A stretch of 12,457 nt of DNA, taken from Temnopleurus reevesii (lineage: Eukaryota; Echinodermata; Echinoidea; Temnopleuroida; Temnopleuridae). Both the position numbers and the translations under genes were made by a program. The number at the start of each line of letters is the position of its first letter. The first letter of the stretch is position 1. A model generated the notes under the pieces. It was given only the letters and a program-made list of their open reading frames with translations. It was not told where the DNA came from and did not search any database. The stretch covers positions 13,389 through 25,845 of the forward strand of contig BQKZ01002532.1 of NCBI GenBank assembly GCA_036244855.1. The letters run 5' to 3'. Below, piece by piece: positions 1 to 8,017 of this stretch.

Positions 1-34
<34 letters not shown>

Positions 35-254
35 AATGATGATGGTTATGATGATCATGCTGCTGCTGCTGATGATTGTGATGGTGATGATTAATGATGG
101 TGATAATGATAATGATGATGATGATGCTGATGATGATGAGGATGATGATGATGATGTTGATTATGATGTTGATGATGATGATGATGATGATGATGATGTT
201 GATTATGATGTTAATGATGATGATGATGATGATGGTTAGGATGATCATGCTGCT

Positions 255-285
<31 letters not shown>

Positions 286-307
286 ATTAATGATGGTGAT
301 AATGATG

Positions 308-339
<32 letters not shown>

Positions 340-383
340 GATGATGGTGATGACGATGATGATGATGACGATGATAATGATGC

Positions 384-418
<35 letters not shown>

Positions 419-660
419 TTGATGATGATAATGATGCTGATGATGATGATGCTGATGGTAATGATGATGGTTATGATGATCATGCTGATGATGATGATCA
501 TGATGATTAATGATGGTGATGATGATGATGATGATGACGAAAATTATGATGAAGGACGGTTATGATGATTGTGATGGTGATGATGATGATGATGATGATG
601 ATGGCGATGAATGATGATGATGGTGATGAATGGTGATGATGACAATGATGACTATGATGA
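1..660. repeat. Large imperfect (ATG/GAT)n satellite with longer-range repeat units
   Basis: Almost every base fits an ATG/GAT triplet repeat, interrupted by GTT, GGT, AAT, CTG and ACG variants. Variant blocks recur: a GATGGTTATGATGATCATGC block at 41-60, close copies near 231 (TTAGG variant) and 466, and a fourth, weaker GGTTATGATGATTGTG block near 558. The first two are each followed by a CTG run of 4-6 triplets, and the first three by GATTAATGATGGTGATAATG-like sequence. Block spacings are about 190 and 235 bp, so the tract grew partly by duplicating long segments. The frame shifts between blocks, and the open frames translate to poly-Met, poly-Asp or poly-Ile with no other content, so I do not call them genes. 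The left boundary lies outside the window. Confidence 0.97.
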
Positions 661-941
661 TGATGAAAATGATAACAACAAAAGCAATAACGATAATGAG
701 GGAATGCGTATGTTTGCATGATTTGTTTTCTTCAATCTATTACAGTCTTCTTTATAAAAAGCAGGGCAGTCCAATTCAAACTTTGTAGGACTGCCTTTAA
801 TACAAGGGAACAATCTGTATATGTGTGTGCCATGAGCAGGATGAGGTATTTGTCATTGTCAGTTCATTTTTGTGTATGTGTGCATATATAAATAGAGAGA
901 GATGATTTAAAAAAAAGCAAGACAGATAATGAGCTGATTAT
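661..941. other. Non-coding stretch with short TG-rich and GA patches
   Basis: This is single-copy-looking AT-rich sequence between the satellite and the first dispersed repeat. It contains two short alternating TG/TA patches (about 818-830 and 871-893) and a short GAGAGAGA run near 894-902. No open frame, RNA gene or inverted repeat stands out. Confidence 0.6.
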
Positions 942-1150
942 AGAGAAGTGACGAACATACCCCCATCGCAACGTCTTGTCAAGTTACCTGTAGTTGAAAA
1001 TATGCTATAAACTGTCTCAAATTCTTAGAATGCTTTTCAATCGCTCATTTTTTTTTAAATTATTGCCCGATTTCGTTCAAACCTTTTTTGATCTGTTTGT
1101 CCATTTTTTGTCGCTGCTAATCACACCAAGATTTTTTTTTAGTCCTACTA
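942..1150 (+). repeat. Dispersed ~210 bp repeat, copy 1 (solo, plus orientation)
   Basis: It begins AGAGAAGTGACGAAC and ends AATCACACCAAGATTTTTTT followed by AGTCCTA. The same landmarks occur in the same order in the copy at 11535-11749: AGAGAAGTGACGAAC, then a CATC-AACACGTC-like block, an AAAATAT...AACTGT block, TGTCCG/GCCCGATTTCGTTCAAAC, TTTTTTGAT-TGTTTGTC, and finally AATCA-A-CAAGA. Similarity is clear by eye, but indels and substitutions are frequent, so this is an old insertion. No opposite-strand partner lies upstream, unlike the other copies. The family is probably a non-autonomous transposon terminus; I cannot name the superfamily. Confidence 0.75.
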
Positions 1151-1632
1151 GACATGCTGGAAGTGTTTTTTAACGTGCTTGGCTTTATGACATGTCTTTC
1201 TCTGTTCCTAATACATATTTGGCTTGTTTCTTTCTTCTTCCGTTTTTTCTTTTATTCTCTCATTCTTCTCACGAAGGATATTCATACATATAGCTGTAAA
1301 GGAAGACACCGAATATACAGTGCGCGGTCTTCGTTTGTGAGATCAGGAGCGATCGATCAAGTCAGCGAGGTTATCAAGTGCGACCAGGGAAGATGAAGAG
1401 GAGGAAGAATGCTCCGAGGAGAATCGCCGTCTTACTATCATGCATCTATATACAAGAATGTTAAAGAAATACACGGCAGGTGTATTATTATGCTCTTAGT
1501 TTAGAGGAATGTGAGGAAAATGCTTCAATGATATTTTTGGAAAGTTCAGGTTTGTAAATACGGATATGTATTCAACGCAATTGTGATTTTCATATCATCA
1601 ACACCCCCATACCCTGGCCTAAATTGGCGTAG
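1151..1632. other. Non-coding stretch, no recognisable gene
   Basis: An 80-codon open frame at 1154-1396 starts in a T-rich (hydrophobic, Phe/Leu-rich) stretch just after the repeat and ends in unrelated sequence. It shows no domain, so I treat it as chance. A less AT-rich purine patch at 1330-1430 (GAAGATGAAGAGGAGGAAGA at its centre) could be part of an exon, but no frame, splice site or homology supports that. Confidence 0.5.
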
Positions 1633-1682
1633 TCGTTGTCATCGTCATCGTCATCATCATCGTCATCACCATCACCATCATC
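1633..1682. repeat. (ATC)n microsatellite
   Basis: About 50 bp of GTC/ATC/ACC triplets, for example ATCGTCATCGTCATCATC. This is the reverse complement motif of the GAT satellite at the left edge. It sits directly upstream of the C/A-rich region and starts the simple-sequence block. Confidence 0.95.
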
Positions 1683-1713
1683 TTCCATGCAACTGATAGG
1701 TCATTGACATTGA

Positions 1714-2690
1714 TCACACACACTCAAACCCTACTAATCTAACATATACACTTATACTCAATCTTCAAACAACATCCCACCAATCGGCTAACAGACACGT
1801 TTCCTTCCACAAACTATAACCAAGCTATATACGACACACATGCACACTTCAAACCACATATGCAACTTACACCCGAACCACTCCCATCTGATATCACACA
1901 CACAAACACACGCACAATCTACATATATCCACATTCACCCACATTCCAAACTATGTGCCCACCCAATCTCACATACACACTCATCTAATATATCACACTC
2001 ACTCACATCCACACTCCAAAACACGTCCAATTTATCTACCACACACACACACTCCAAACCACACCTATATTCACACTCCTTCCACACCCTAATAAGACAC
2101 ACACATACATACATACACACGACGACCCAGCTATGAGTTAGCACAATCACAATCTTATTCTAAACCACACCCACGCCCCATCTATCACACATACCCGTAA
2201 ACACAATGCAAACCCAACCCACCTAATCTTGTGCTAATACTCACAATCACAGTCACACCCACATAAGTTATCACACACAGCTATACCAATACGCCACACA
2301 ACATCCATCTAATCTACCACATTCACTTACAACCACACTCCAAATCACACCCACTTGCTCAAACGCACATTCGTACACGCTCACACATTCATATCCACTT
2401 ATTTTAGCGCACCTATATGTAAATGAAGTCGGGTACTCACACCCAAACTCAAAACCGCACCTACCTACTCTAGCGCGCGCACACACACATATAAAGCACA
2501 CACGCACATAAGGGCCAACCTGCGTCAGCATAACTAGGTATGAACATGCATGCCAAATGGATATTAATATTTCGTCACACATGCCCTTACACGCTCACAT
2601 ATTTTTTAATACACCTGTACACATACATACACACACAACCCACATAAACAAACAAATTGACACAAACACACGTACACACACAAACACAAT
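1714..2690. repeat. ~980 bp degenerate C/A-rich minisatellite region
   Basis: The plus strand is dominated by CA, CACA, CCACAC and ACTC words with very few G residues over nearly 1 kb. Longer units recur irregularly: a CATCTAAT-TATCACACTCACTCACA-CCACACTCCAAA unit near 1982-2021 has a close copy near 2307-2343, and CTCCAAACCACACC variants occur near 1848, 1945, 2051 and 2337. The spacing is not regular, so this is a decayed minisatellite grown from a CA repeat. Both strands are open in places (98 codons at 1840-2136 plus; 71 and 103 codons on the minus strand), but the peptides are His/Thr/Ser- or Cys/Val-rich translations of the repeat and are not credible proteins. Confidence 0.9.
2473..2493. 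repeat. Alternating purine-pyrimidine run (GC)n(AC)n(AT)n
   Basis: Three blocks, GCGCGCGC, ACACACAC and ATATA, form 21 bases of strict purine-pyrimidine alternation inside the C/A-rich region. Such runs, above all CG followed by CA, are the classic sequence type able to adopt left-handed Z-DNA. The alternation is seen directly; any structure in vivo is inference. Confidence 0.7.
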
Positions 2691-2734
2691 TTGTACGGTC
2701 TCACTGTAAAGCTTTCTGCCCCATCCAGCTCTAT

Positions 2735-2780
2735 TCTCTCTCTCTCTCTCCCTCTCTCTCTCTCTCTCTCCCTCTCTCTT
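2735..2780. repeat. (CT)n microsatellite
   Basis: A 46 bp pyrimidine tract of TC dinucleotides with two CCC interruptions, giving near mirror symmetry. It lies inside a 164-codon open frame (2657-3151, plus), where it encodes only Ser/Leu/Pro repeats. That frame is mostly simple sequence and I do not consider it a gene. Confidence 0.95.
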
Positions 2781-2781
2781 C

Positions 2782-3339
2782 CATTGCATCATCTCCCTTT
2801 CATTACATACAATATTCATTTATTCCATATTATATCATGTATACGGCGGACACAATTATATTCATAGAATTCTCATATAAAATATATGATCTTCATATAA
2901 TTATGAAATCCATCATGTCATATTCTCGTCATCATATACGACCGTCCTTCCCTTATATCATGATGAGGGTGATGCTATCTTTACACTCGTTTATCCCCAC
3001 GCGCACACACACCCGTTCTTCACTCTCATACATAATTTATGCAAGCTCCTATATTTTTTCCTCACACAGCAGTCTTTCCACATCTACCCACGATAGTGCC
3101 TGTCCAATTATAAGAAAGTGGCGCTTTCTTGGGCGCGGGAGAGCGTGCTAGAACGAAAACCATTATTTATGCATGTTGCATTAGCAAGCGGGTTTCCCTG
3201 CCTGTCTAGGGAGACTAGACTGCATATCATACATACGGTGTACGCCATGGCTCCCCGTGTGTGAATGCTACGGCAGAGCCTGCTATATTACATGCACTTG
3301 TGGGGGAGGGCCTCTCATGCTTGCGTTTTATAGAGTCGA
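2782..3339. other. Non-coding stretch with two small hairpins
   Basis: No gene is supported. Two short perfect stem-loops are visible: AGAAAG/CTTTCT around 3113-3129 and GTCTAG/CTAGAC around 3205-3221. Neither matches the histone 3' stem-loop or any RNA I know. The minus-strand 150-codon frame that covers 3227-3679 is Ser/His/Pro-rich where it crosses the GA tract and has no recognisable domain. Confidence 0.5.
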
Positions 3340-3424
3340 TGGAGAGAGTCGATGAGAGATGGATAGAGAGATGGAGAGAGATTGAGGAAGAGGATATGAT
3401 GAAGGAGGATGGGGAGAGAGAGTG
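3340..3424. repeat. GA-rich purine tract
   Basis: About 85 bp, nearly all G, A and T on the plus strand, built from GAGAGA, GATGGA and GAGAGTCGATG words. GAGTCGATGGAGAGAGTCGA shows a short internal duplication. It is the opposite strand polarity of the CT tract 550 bp upstream. Confidence 0.85.
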
Positions 3425-3940
3425 ATATGGGGCGATTGAGCGTGAGGATGTGACGGGCTGCTTCTGCCTGTAATCTAGCGGGAAGCTGAGGCGTTGGAAA
3501 CCCTGGTAATGCGATAGCATACTAGGATGTAACCTAGCTGCATCATCAATGGATGCTAGTCTGCTTTTATCTCGCTTGCTCTTCTTTGCCGGGATGCAGG
3601 GATGAAAGCGAGGGATGGCACAGCGTGAGTAAATACTAAGTGGGAAAGAATAGGCCATCGCATGCTTATCATACAGCACTTCTCTCCTCGTTTAACGAAA
3701 CAGCAATATACGCCTGCCTCCTAATTGATTTTATGCAAAACCCATATGGGTTAAAGGAAATGATTATGCTCTTCGGATATTGAAAGCGATGGGAAATATA
3801 TCAGCTAATTCCTTTTCTCATTTCTTGTTACCTTGGTAACTGCCTGGATATTAACCGAAATAATTTAAGCAAGGCACGGGTAACGTGCAATATACTTTTT
3901 AATTCAAGCCATCAGAACGTAATCTATTTCAATTGCATAG
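3425..3940. other. Non-coding stretch, nothing recognised
   Basis: Mixed-composition sequence that becomes AT-rich after 3720. Only the tail of the minus-strand 3227-3679 open frame crosses it. I see no domain, RNA gene, long inverted repeat or tandem array. Confidence 0.5.
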
Positions 3941-4149
3941 AAAACAAATTTGAAAAAAGATCAAACATGATCTACGAATTAGATTAATATCTGTAAAATA
4001 ATTTAGATTGATTATCAATGATCTTAATCAATTTGAATTGGCTTTTCAATCTGAACTTGGAGTATGTTACAATTGTTATCTTACTTGATTAAAAAATATG
4101 AATCAAATTCGTAGATCAATAATGTTTCATCTTTTTCTCATATTTGTTC
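3941..4149. mobile_element. MITE-like element with ~44 bp imperfect terminal inverted repeats
   Basis: The left arm at 3942-3985 contains AACAAATTTGAAAAAAGATC and then TGATCTACGAATTAGATT. The right arm at 4103-4148, read on the minus strand, contains AACAAATATGAGAAAAAGAT and then TGATCTACGAATTTGATT. The inner 18 bases differ at one position and the whole arms at a handful. The interior is ~115 bp, AT-rich and non-coding, with smaller palindromic words such as GATTGATTATCAATGATC. This is the form of a short non-autonomous DNA transposon. I see no clear target-site duplication, so the superfamily and exact ends are open. Confidence 0.7.
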
Positions 4150-4192
4150 GCCATCAAGACCGAATTAGATTACTGCCAATCACTTCTTCTTC

Positions 4193-4205
4193 TTCTTCTT
4201 CTTTC
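4193..4205. repeat. Short (CTT)n microsatellite
   Basis: A short CTT/TTC triplet run. The word GCCAATCACTT that leads into it occurs again near 4260, suggesting a small local duplication. Confidence 0.8.
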
Positions 4206-4471
4206 GTATGAGTGTAGTAGTGTTTTATGCCACATCCTGCAGTTGGGTGAGCCAGTCAGTGCCAATCACTTGAGTTTAGAGAGTATCAATCCACTTTATG
4301 TGTAATAAATACGATATATTGATCGCAATTCTTTTGCATTTTGGTGCAATATATATGTTTCCACAAAGCTCAAATATTTTGAAAATATAAGCCTATATCT
4401 TACAACGTTAAATTTTTAAGACCATTTCGAAAAGGAAAAAACAAGGATAATGACAATATCGATGACAGCGT

Positions 4472-4711
4472 TAGGGCCGACTCACACCTTTGTCTTCTTA
4501 CCCTGCGTCGACCAAGCGTTTTGAAAATCGCTCCCTGGACACACAAAGACGCATGTCGTACGATGGACTGACGTCCGGCATGCGTTCCTCGAGGTAAAAC
4601 CGATTGTCAGTCCACCGTCTGATCCGCGTATACCTTAGGAGCGTTTTAAATTTTCAAAAACTCTGGGCAGTCACAGGCTAAAAACGCTATGGTGTGAGTC
4701 GTCGTTTAGGC
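4472..4711. mobile_element. MITE-like foldback element with imperfect inverted arms
   Basis: The outer arms carry a perfect 11 bp inverted pair, CGACTCACACC at 4478-4488 and its complement GGTGTGAGTCG at 4691-4701. Further pairs are nested inside: AGCGTTTTGAAAATCGCTCC (4515-4534) opposite GGAGCGTTTTAAATTTTC (4639-4656), and ACGATGGACTGAC (4560-4572) opposite GTCAGTCCACCGT (4606-4618, one mismatch). Most of the 240 bp could therefore fold into one long interrupted hairpin. Base composition is richer in GC and CpG than the surroundings, as expected for an inserted element. The family is not recognised and no target duplication is obvious. Confidence 0.7.
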
Positions 4712-4843
4712 CTGACTTAAATCGAATGAACAAACCGAGTAATTTCTTAAACCGAGTTAGATGAATCGTTACATCTGAAAATTTAGTGTGTGGAACTTGA
4801 TTCAAAATGGTGTTACCCAGGACTACATCAGAAGGAAAAACAT

Positions 4844-4880
4844 CTTAAGAGTTGCTAAAAACAGCTTAAAAGTTGCTAAA
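4844..4880 (+). repeat. Two-copy 21 bp-period direct repeat
   Basis: CTTAAGAGTTGCTAAA at 4844-4859 is repeated as CTTAAAAGTTGCTAAA at 4865-4880 with one change. It lies directly in front of the next inverted-repeat element. Confidence 0.8.
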
Positions 4881-4890
4881 TAGATCCCGT

Positions 4891-5132
4891 TGGGTGACTT
4901 CAAGTACGGTGTTGAACGCTGATGTTGGTGTTGCAGCAAAACCAACACCAGCCTCAACACCAAACTTGAACTCTGTCGGTGTTTGGGGTAGACCTCGCAA
5001 GATTCTGACGTATTTCCGGTCGTTTCTGTATCACTTTTGTAAACTGAGAAAGGGGTTGGAGCTCGGTTTACGGGCCCGTGTTGCTCTCTCAACACCAACA
5101 CCAACACCAAACACCGTACTTGAAGTCACCCA
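4891..5132. mobile_element. 242 bp MITE with perfect 23 bp terminal inverted repeats
   Basis: The left end, TGGGTGACTTCAAGTACGGT plus GTT (4891-4913), is matched exactly by the reverse complement of 5110-5132. Both termini continue into TGTTGG-type words: an internal hairpin GTTGGTGTT...AACCAACACC near 4923-4948 on the left, and CAACACCAACACCAA runs near 5091-5110 on the right. The small open frames that cross it on both strands are translations of the inverted repeats and have no coding signature. Perfect termini imply a younger insertion than its neighbours. The two flanks do not show an obvious target-site duplication. Confidence 0.85.
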
Positions 5133-5520
5133 CTGACTCGGCAATTCGAGACAAAATACAAGATACACCCCATCTAACTTACAGATAGTCAAGTTAAGGG
5201 TTAGTTGATTCCAGCGTCGATCTCGGCCATGGGTTGCCCGAGTGGAATTCTTTGATAAAACTGAGACATCTAAAGATGTGAGAGATTGTTTCATCCAGCA
5301 GGGACTGTGGAACCACCGGAGATGGGGGCTGCAGTCAATACATTTTCAGAGAATACGTGCAAACATAATAATGTTGATACAAATAATACTTGGATTTATG
5401 AAGCGCACCTTTTCCGCAAGATATTGAAATGCATAAAAGTGTTAACCACAGTCCCTCCACTTTCAGCCGATCCACTTTTTAAAGACTTGGTCAGGGCCAG
5501 AAAATATCTTGGCTTTATTT
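5133..5520. other. Non-coding stretch with a weak inverted repeat
   Basis: ACTCGGCAA near 5135 is loosely inverted at TTGCCCGAGT near 5234, with one extra base. Short overlapping open frames (78 codons or fewer) have no recognisable content. Nothing else stands out. Confidence 0.45.
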
Positions 5521-5680
5521 AAAGCAGAAAATTCCGACGAACAGATAAAAAAAGTTTGAACTACATCGGTTAATAAATAAGAAAGCTATGAATATTTCAA
5601 TTATATAACTTAATCGTGATTTTAATGCAAATTGGTACACTTTGGTCACGTAATATGGCATATATCATGCACTTCTCTGT
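5521..5680 (-). repeat. Dispersed ~210 bp repeat, copy 2 (minus orientation, outer end truncated)
   Basis: AAAGCAGAAAATTCCGACGA, ACAGATAAAAAAAGTTTGAA, CATCGGTTAATAAATAAGAA and GTCACGTAATATGGCAT follow the same order as the copy at 10581-10793 (AAAAGCGCAAAAATTAGACG, ACAAATCAAAAAAAAGTTTG, ATCGGATAATGAATAAAGAA, ATCGCGTGGCATGA). The outer terminus containing ACTCCACGCCAAAAAT is missing. The inner end near 5670 (CACTTCTCT) corresponds to GTTCGTCACTTC. Confidence 0.7.
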
Positions 5681-5843
5681 AAGTAGTGTATCTTATCTTA
5701 TTGTTTAAAAAATCCTCTTTTTCAAACCGTTAACGTAAATAAAATTTTATTCTACATCGGTGCAGGAATATCTTATTAACAAAATATACGCATTGATGGG
5801 TTAAGGCGGATTCTTAAAAACAATAAATTATTATAAGATACTA
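5681..5843. other. AT-rich spacer between facing repeat copies 2 and 3
   Basis: This is 163 bp of AT-rich, non-coding DNA. It is probably the interior of one element whose inverted termini are copies 2 and 3. The word CTACATCGGT near 5752 also occurs in copy 2 near 5561. Confidence 0.4.
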
Positions 5844-5967
5844 GAAGATGAGTGCCTGACTTACGTCATAACACGTGTTCACTGTCAAAATCACTGGTCA
5901 GTTATATTCATAACTTTCTTTTGTTATTGTCCGATTTACTTCAAACTTCTTTTTATTTCTTGATCAG
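5844..5967 (+). repeat. Dispersed ~210 bp repeat, copy 3 (plus orientation, 3' truncated)
   Basis: It reads AAGATGAGTGCCTGACTTAC, GTCATAACACGTG, ATTCATAACTTTCTTTTGTT, GTCCGATTTACTTCAAACTT. These match in order the 11535-11749 copy (AGAAGTGACGAACCTACGTC, ATCAACACGTCATG, ATTCATAACTTTCTTATCTG, GTCCGTTTTCGCTCAAACTT). Similarity ends at the start of the 61 bp tandem duplication. Together with copy 2 it forms an inverted pair whose GTGACGAAC-type ends face each other. Confidence 0.7.
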
Positions 5968-6079
5968 ACTGTCTGGCCCAGACACAGCCTTTACCATGCT
6001 CAGATGTCCAGTACGTGGTCTTGATCAGACTGTCTGGCCCAGACACAGCCTTTACCATGCTCAGATGTCCAGTACGTGG
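5958..6079 (+). repeat. Perfect 61 bp tandem duplication
   Basis: The unit starting TCTTGATCAGACTGTCTGGC and ending CAGATGTCCAGTACGTGG occupies 5958-6018 and 6019-6079 with no difference between copies. Each unit carries a palindrome, TGTCTGG-C-CCAGACA (5970-5984 and the equivalent 61 bp on). A 108-codon open frame (5852-6178) crosses it, but the unit length is not a multiple of three and the peptide has no known domain. The duplication starts where similarity to the dispersed repeat stops. Identity of the copies implies a recent event or an assembly error. Confidence 0.97.
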
Positions 6080-6295
6080 ATTGTGGTAAGGATCTTATGC
6101 CATGTACACTGGAACTTCCGCATTCAGCATGCCCCAAAACCGCCCTTTCTGAACGTTCAGATCACTGACTGCTGCTGACCTAAGGAATGATCTCTTTTAT
6201 CATGTTTATGTGCACCCTGCTTGTTTCAATTCCTCTACCAAACGCAGAAAATTGCCATTAAGAATAGCCTATCATCATGATCATGGATTATTTAT

Positions 6296-6439
6296 ATTAT
6301 ATTGGATGGCAATGAATGGGATACCAGGGAATATTGCACGAGTTAGGGCAATATTGCACGAATCGAAGATGAGTGCAATATTGGCCCTAACGAGTGCAAT
6401 ATTCCCGGTATTTCATGAAATAAAGCCATCCAATATAAT
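6296..6439. mobile_element. Long-hairpin MITE with nested AATATTGCAC repeats
   Basis: The left arm 6296-6359 and right arm 6373-6439 are inverted copies separated by about 13 bp. The outer 15 bases (ATTATATTGGATGGC) pair exactly. After a variable segment, GGGAATATTGCACGAGTTAG then GGCAATATTGCAC pairs with GTGCAATATTGGCCC then TAACGAGTGCAATATTCCC with few mismatches. Each arm also holds AATATTGCAC twice as a direct repeat, and GCAATATTGC is itself a palindrome. The 130-codon open frame at 6210-6602 runs through the hairpin and is not credible. The form fits a foldback MITE; the AT-rich flanks hide any target duplication. Confidence 0.85.
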
Positions 6440-8017
6440 TATTATTATCTGGCGATATCGTACTTTAGGTCCCCCCTCGCAGAGGTTGCACGCATTTCTT
6501 TACACGCAAGTCTATGGCGGTGGATTGAGGTCCCCACTGCGTACACTGAATAAAGCTATACTGTGGAAAGTGAATGCTGGGGACCTGCTAAACTATGATT
6601 AAGCCTAGCTTTTGACTTACCGGTATTATTGCAGAAGTACCAGAAGGCTGATCTCCCATGACACACTGTCTTGTAAATGTAAATAACAATAATTTTCCGC
6701 GTCTTTTAATCTTATAATCTCCTCAAAATCGTCCTCGGTTAACGAAGCGAATCGAGACATATTCGCTGCCATTTTGATCACGAATTTGCGCATGCGTGAA
6801 ATTGAAGCCGTGAAATGTCCAATATGGCCTCATATTGGAGGCAAATAAAACACGGGAGCCTATGGGGAATTTGTTCTGTCTTGTATTATGGTAAAAATTT
6901 GGATGACGGGAAATGAAGGGATACAATACGCGAATTAAATGCACCGCTTAAAACGCTCATATTGATAATAATTGATGTTATTTCTCAATTCCTTGTGTGT
7001 TGTCCATGATGTATTTAATCTTATGTAGCATTGGAGTGAAGTTATACTCAGAGTTTTCTTCACATTTGCCCGAAACAATCAACAAGACCTTTACACCAAA
7101 ATCTGGACGCAAATGCCACTATTCTACATGTAAGTCTTGTGCCTGGTATAGATTATCTCTCAACGACGAGGTGCTATGTACGGGAAACTAACCCCTGCAG
7201 GAAGCTTAGGCAAGAAGTCCGTGCTGTTTGCTGGCCAAAAGTCACTTTCTTGTAATCACTAGCTTACTTTTATTCTATTTTGATCGCAAATTTTCGTTTT
7301 CATCTGCCATACTTTTTGAAATTGATTTTTTTAGCACTTCAATAAAAGAAACTTACAAAATTACAAATCATAACAATATTTAACAAGAGGATGAAATTTC
7401 ATAAAAAATATGAAGTGACTGGACCATCGATAAAGTTAAAACAAAACTTATAGGTGTTTGAAATATACTGTATTGTCATATACAAAACCGAAGCATATTT
7501 ACAATAGATTACACCTAGGGTACGTTTAAGGTTTAAGCAATACAACATATATTTATAAAATATTTACAAAATATGTGGGTAAAGCACAGTAGACAAATTA
7601 AGAACAAACATTTGAATGATGAATAAAGAAGAACCATCGGTGATGATCCTTACTATAGTACAGATAAAACTACTTGCAAAGACAACCGCATAGACTTTAA
7701 CCTGCTTTGAAATGAGCTCGCACGGTTACACACTTAACTGTAACCAAATGCATGAAGAGATATGAGAATTATATAGTTCTTAGACCCCGTGAGATAATTC
7801 TTGGCGGATATTAGAAAAAGGAACATGAAATATTTTCACGGAAAGCTAGACTGGAGACTGTGATGAGTCACTGATTTTCATTCCAATGTATCATATCCTA
7901 GACAGGAATGTCGAGAAATAGCAAGTAATGTATTGATATGAGCACGGACTGCGTCAGGTTATTCGAAGATTCTGAGCGGTGCACTTTCTGAGGTACTGGG
8001 TTAGATCATATCCATGG
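6440..8017. other. Long non-coding stretch, no gene recognised
   Basis: Nearly 1.6 kb without a defensible gene. A short inverted pair, AGGTCCCCA near 6526 and TGGGGACCT near 6578, is visible. Open frames at 6723-6944 (minus) and 6997-7191 (plus) are 64-73 codons with no recognisable motif. 7300-7650 is very AT-rich with several AATAAA-like words, as in many animal 3' flanks, but nothing shows a transcript end. This could be intron, intergenic DNA or a decayed element. Confidence 0.45.

Noticed and set aside
3..565. Several open frames (78-138 codons) in the left satellite
   Set aside because: The peptides are poly-Met, poly-Asp or poly-Ile, exactly what GAT/ATG triplets give in each frame.
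1840..3151. Open frames on both strands through the CA and CT tracts, up to 164 codons
   Set aside because: The frames consist of repeat-derived His/Thr/Ser/Leu or Cys/Val strings; stops are missing because of the base bias and not because of coding.
3227..3679. 150-codon minus-strand open frame
   Set aside because: It has no recognisable domain, and a Ser/His-rich segment reflects the GA tract. One frame of this length is expected by chance in 12 kb.
6526..6586. AGGTCCCCA / TGGGGACCT inverted pair as a further transposon
   Set aside because: Only about nine bases pair cleanly and flanking similarity is weak, which could be chance.
5852..6602. Open frames of 108 and 130 codons
   Set aside because: They run through a dispersed repeat, a 61 bp duplication and a foldback hairpin, so the open reading is incidental.
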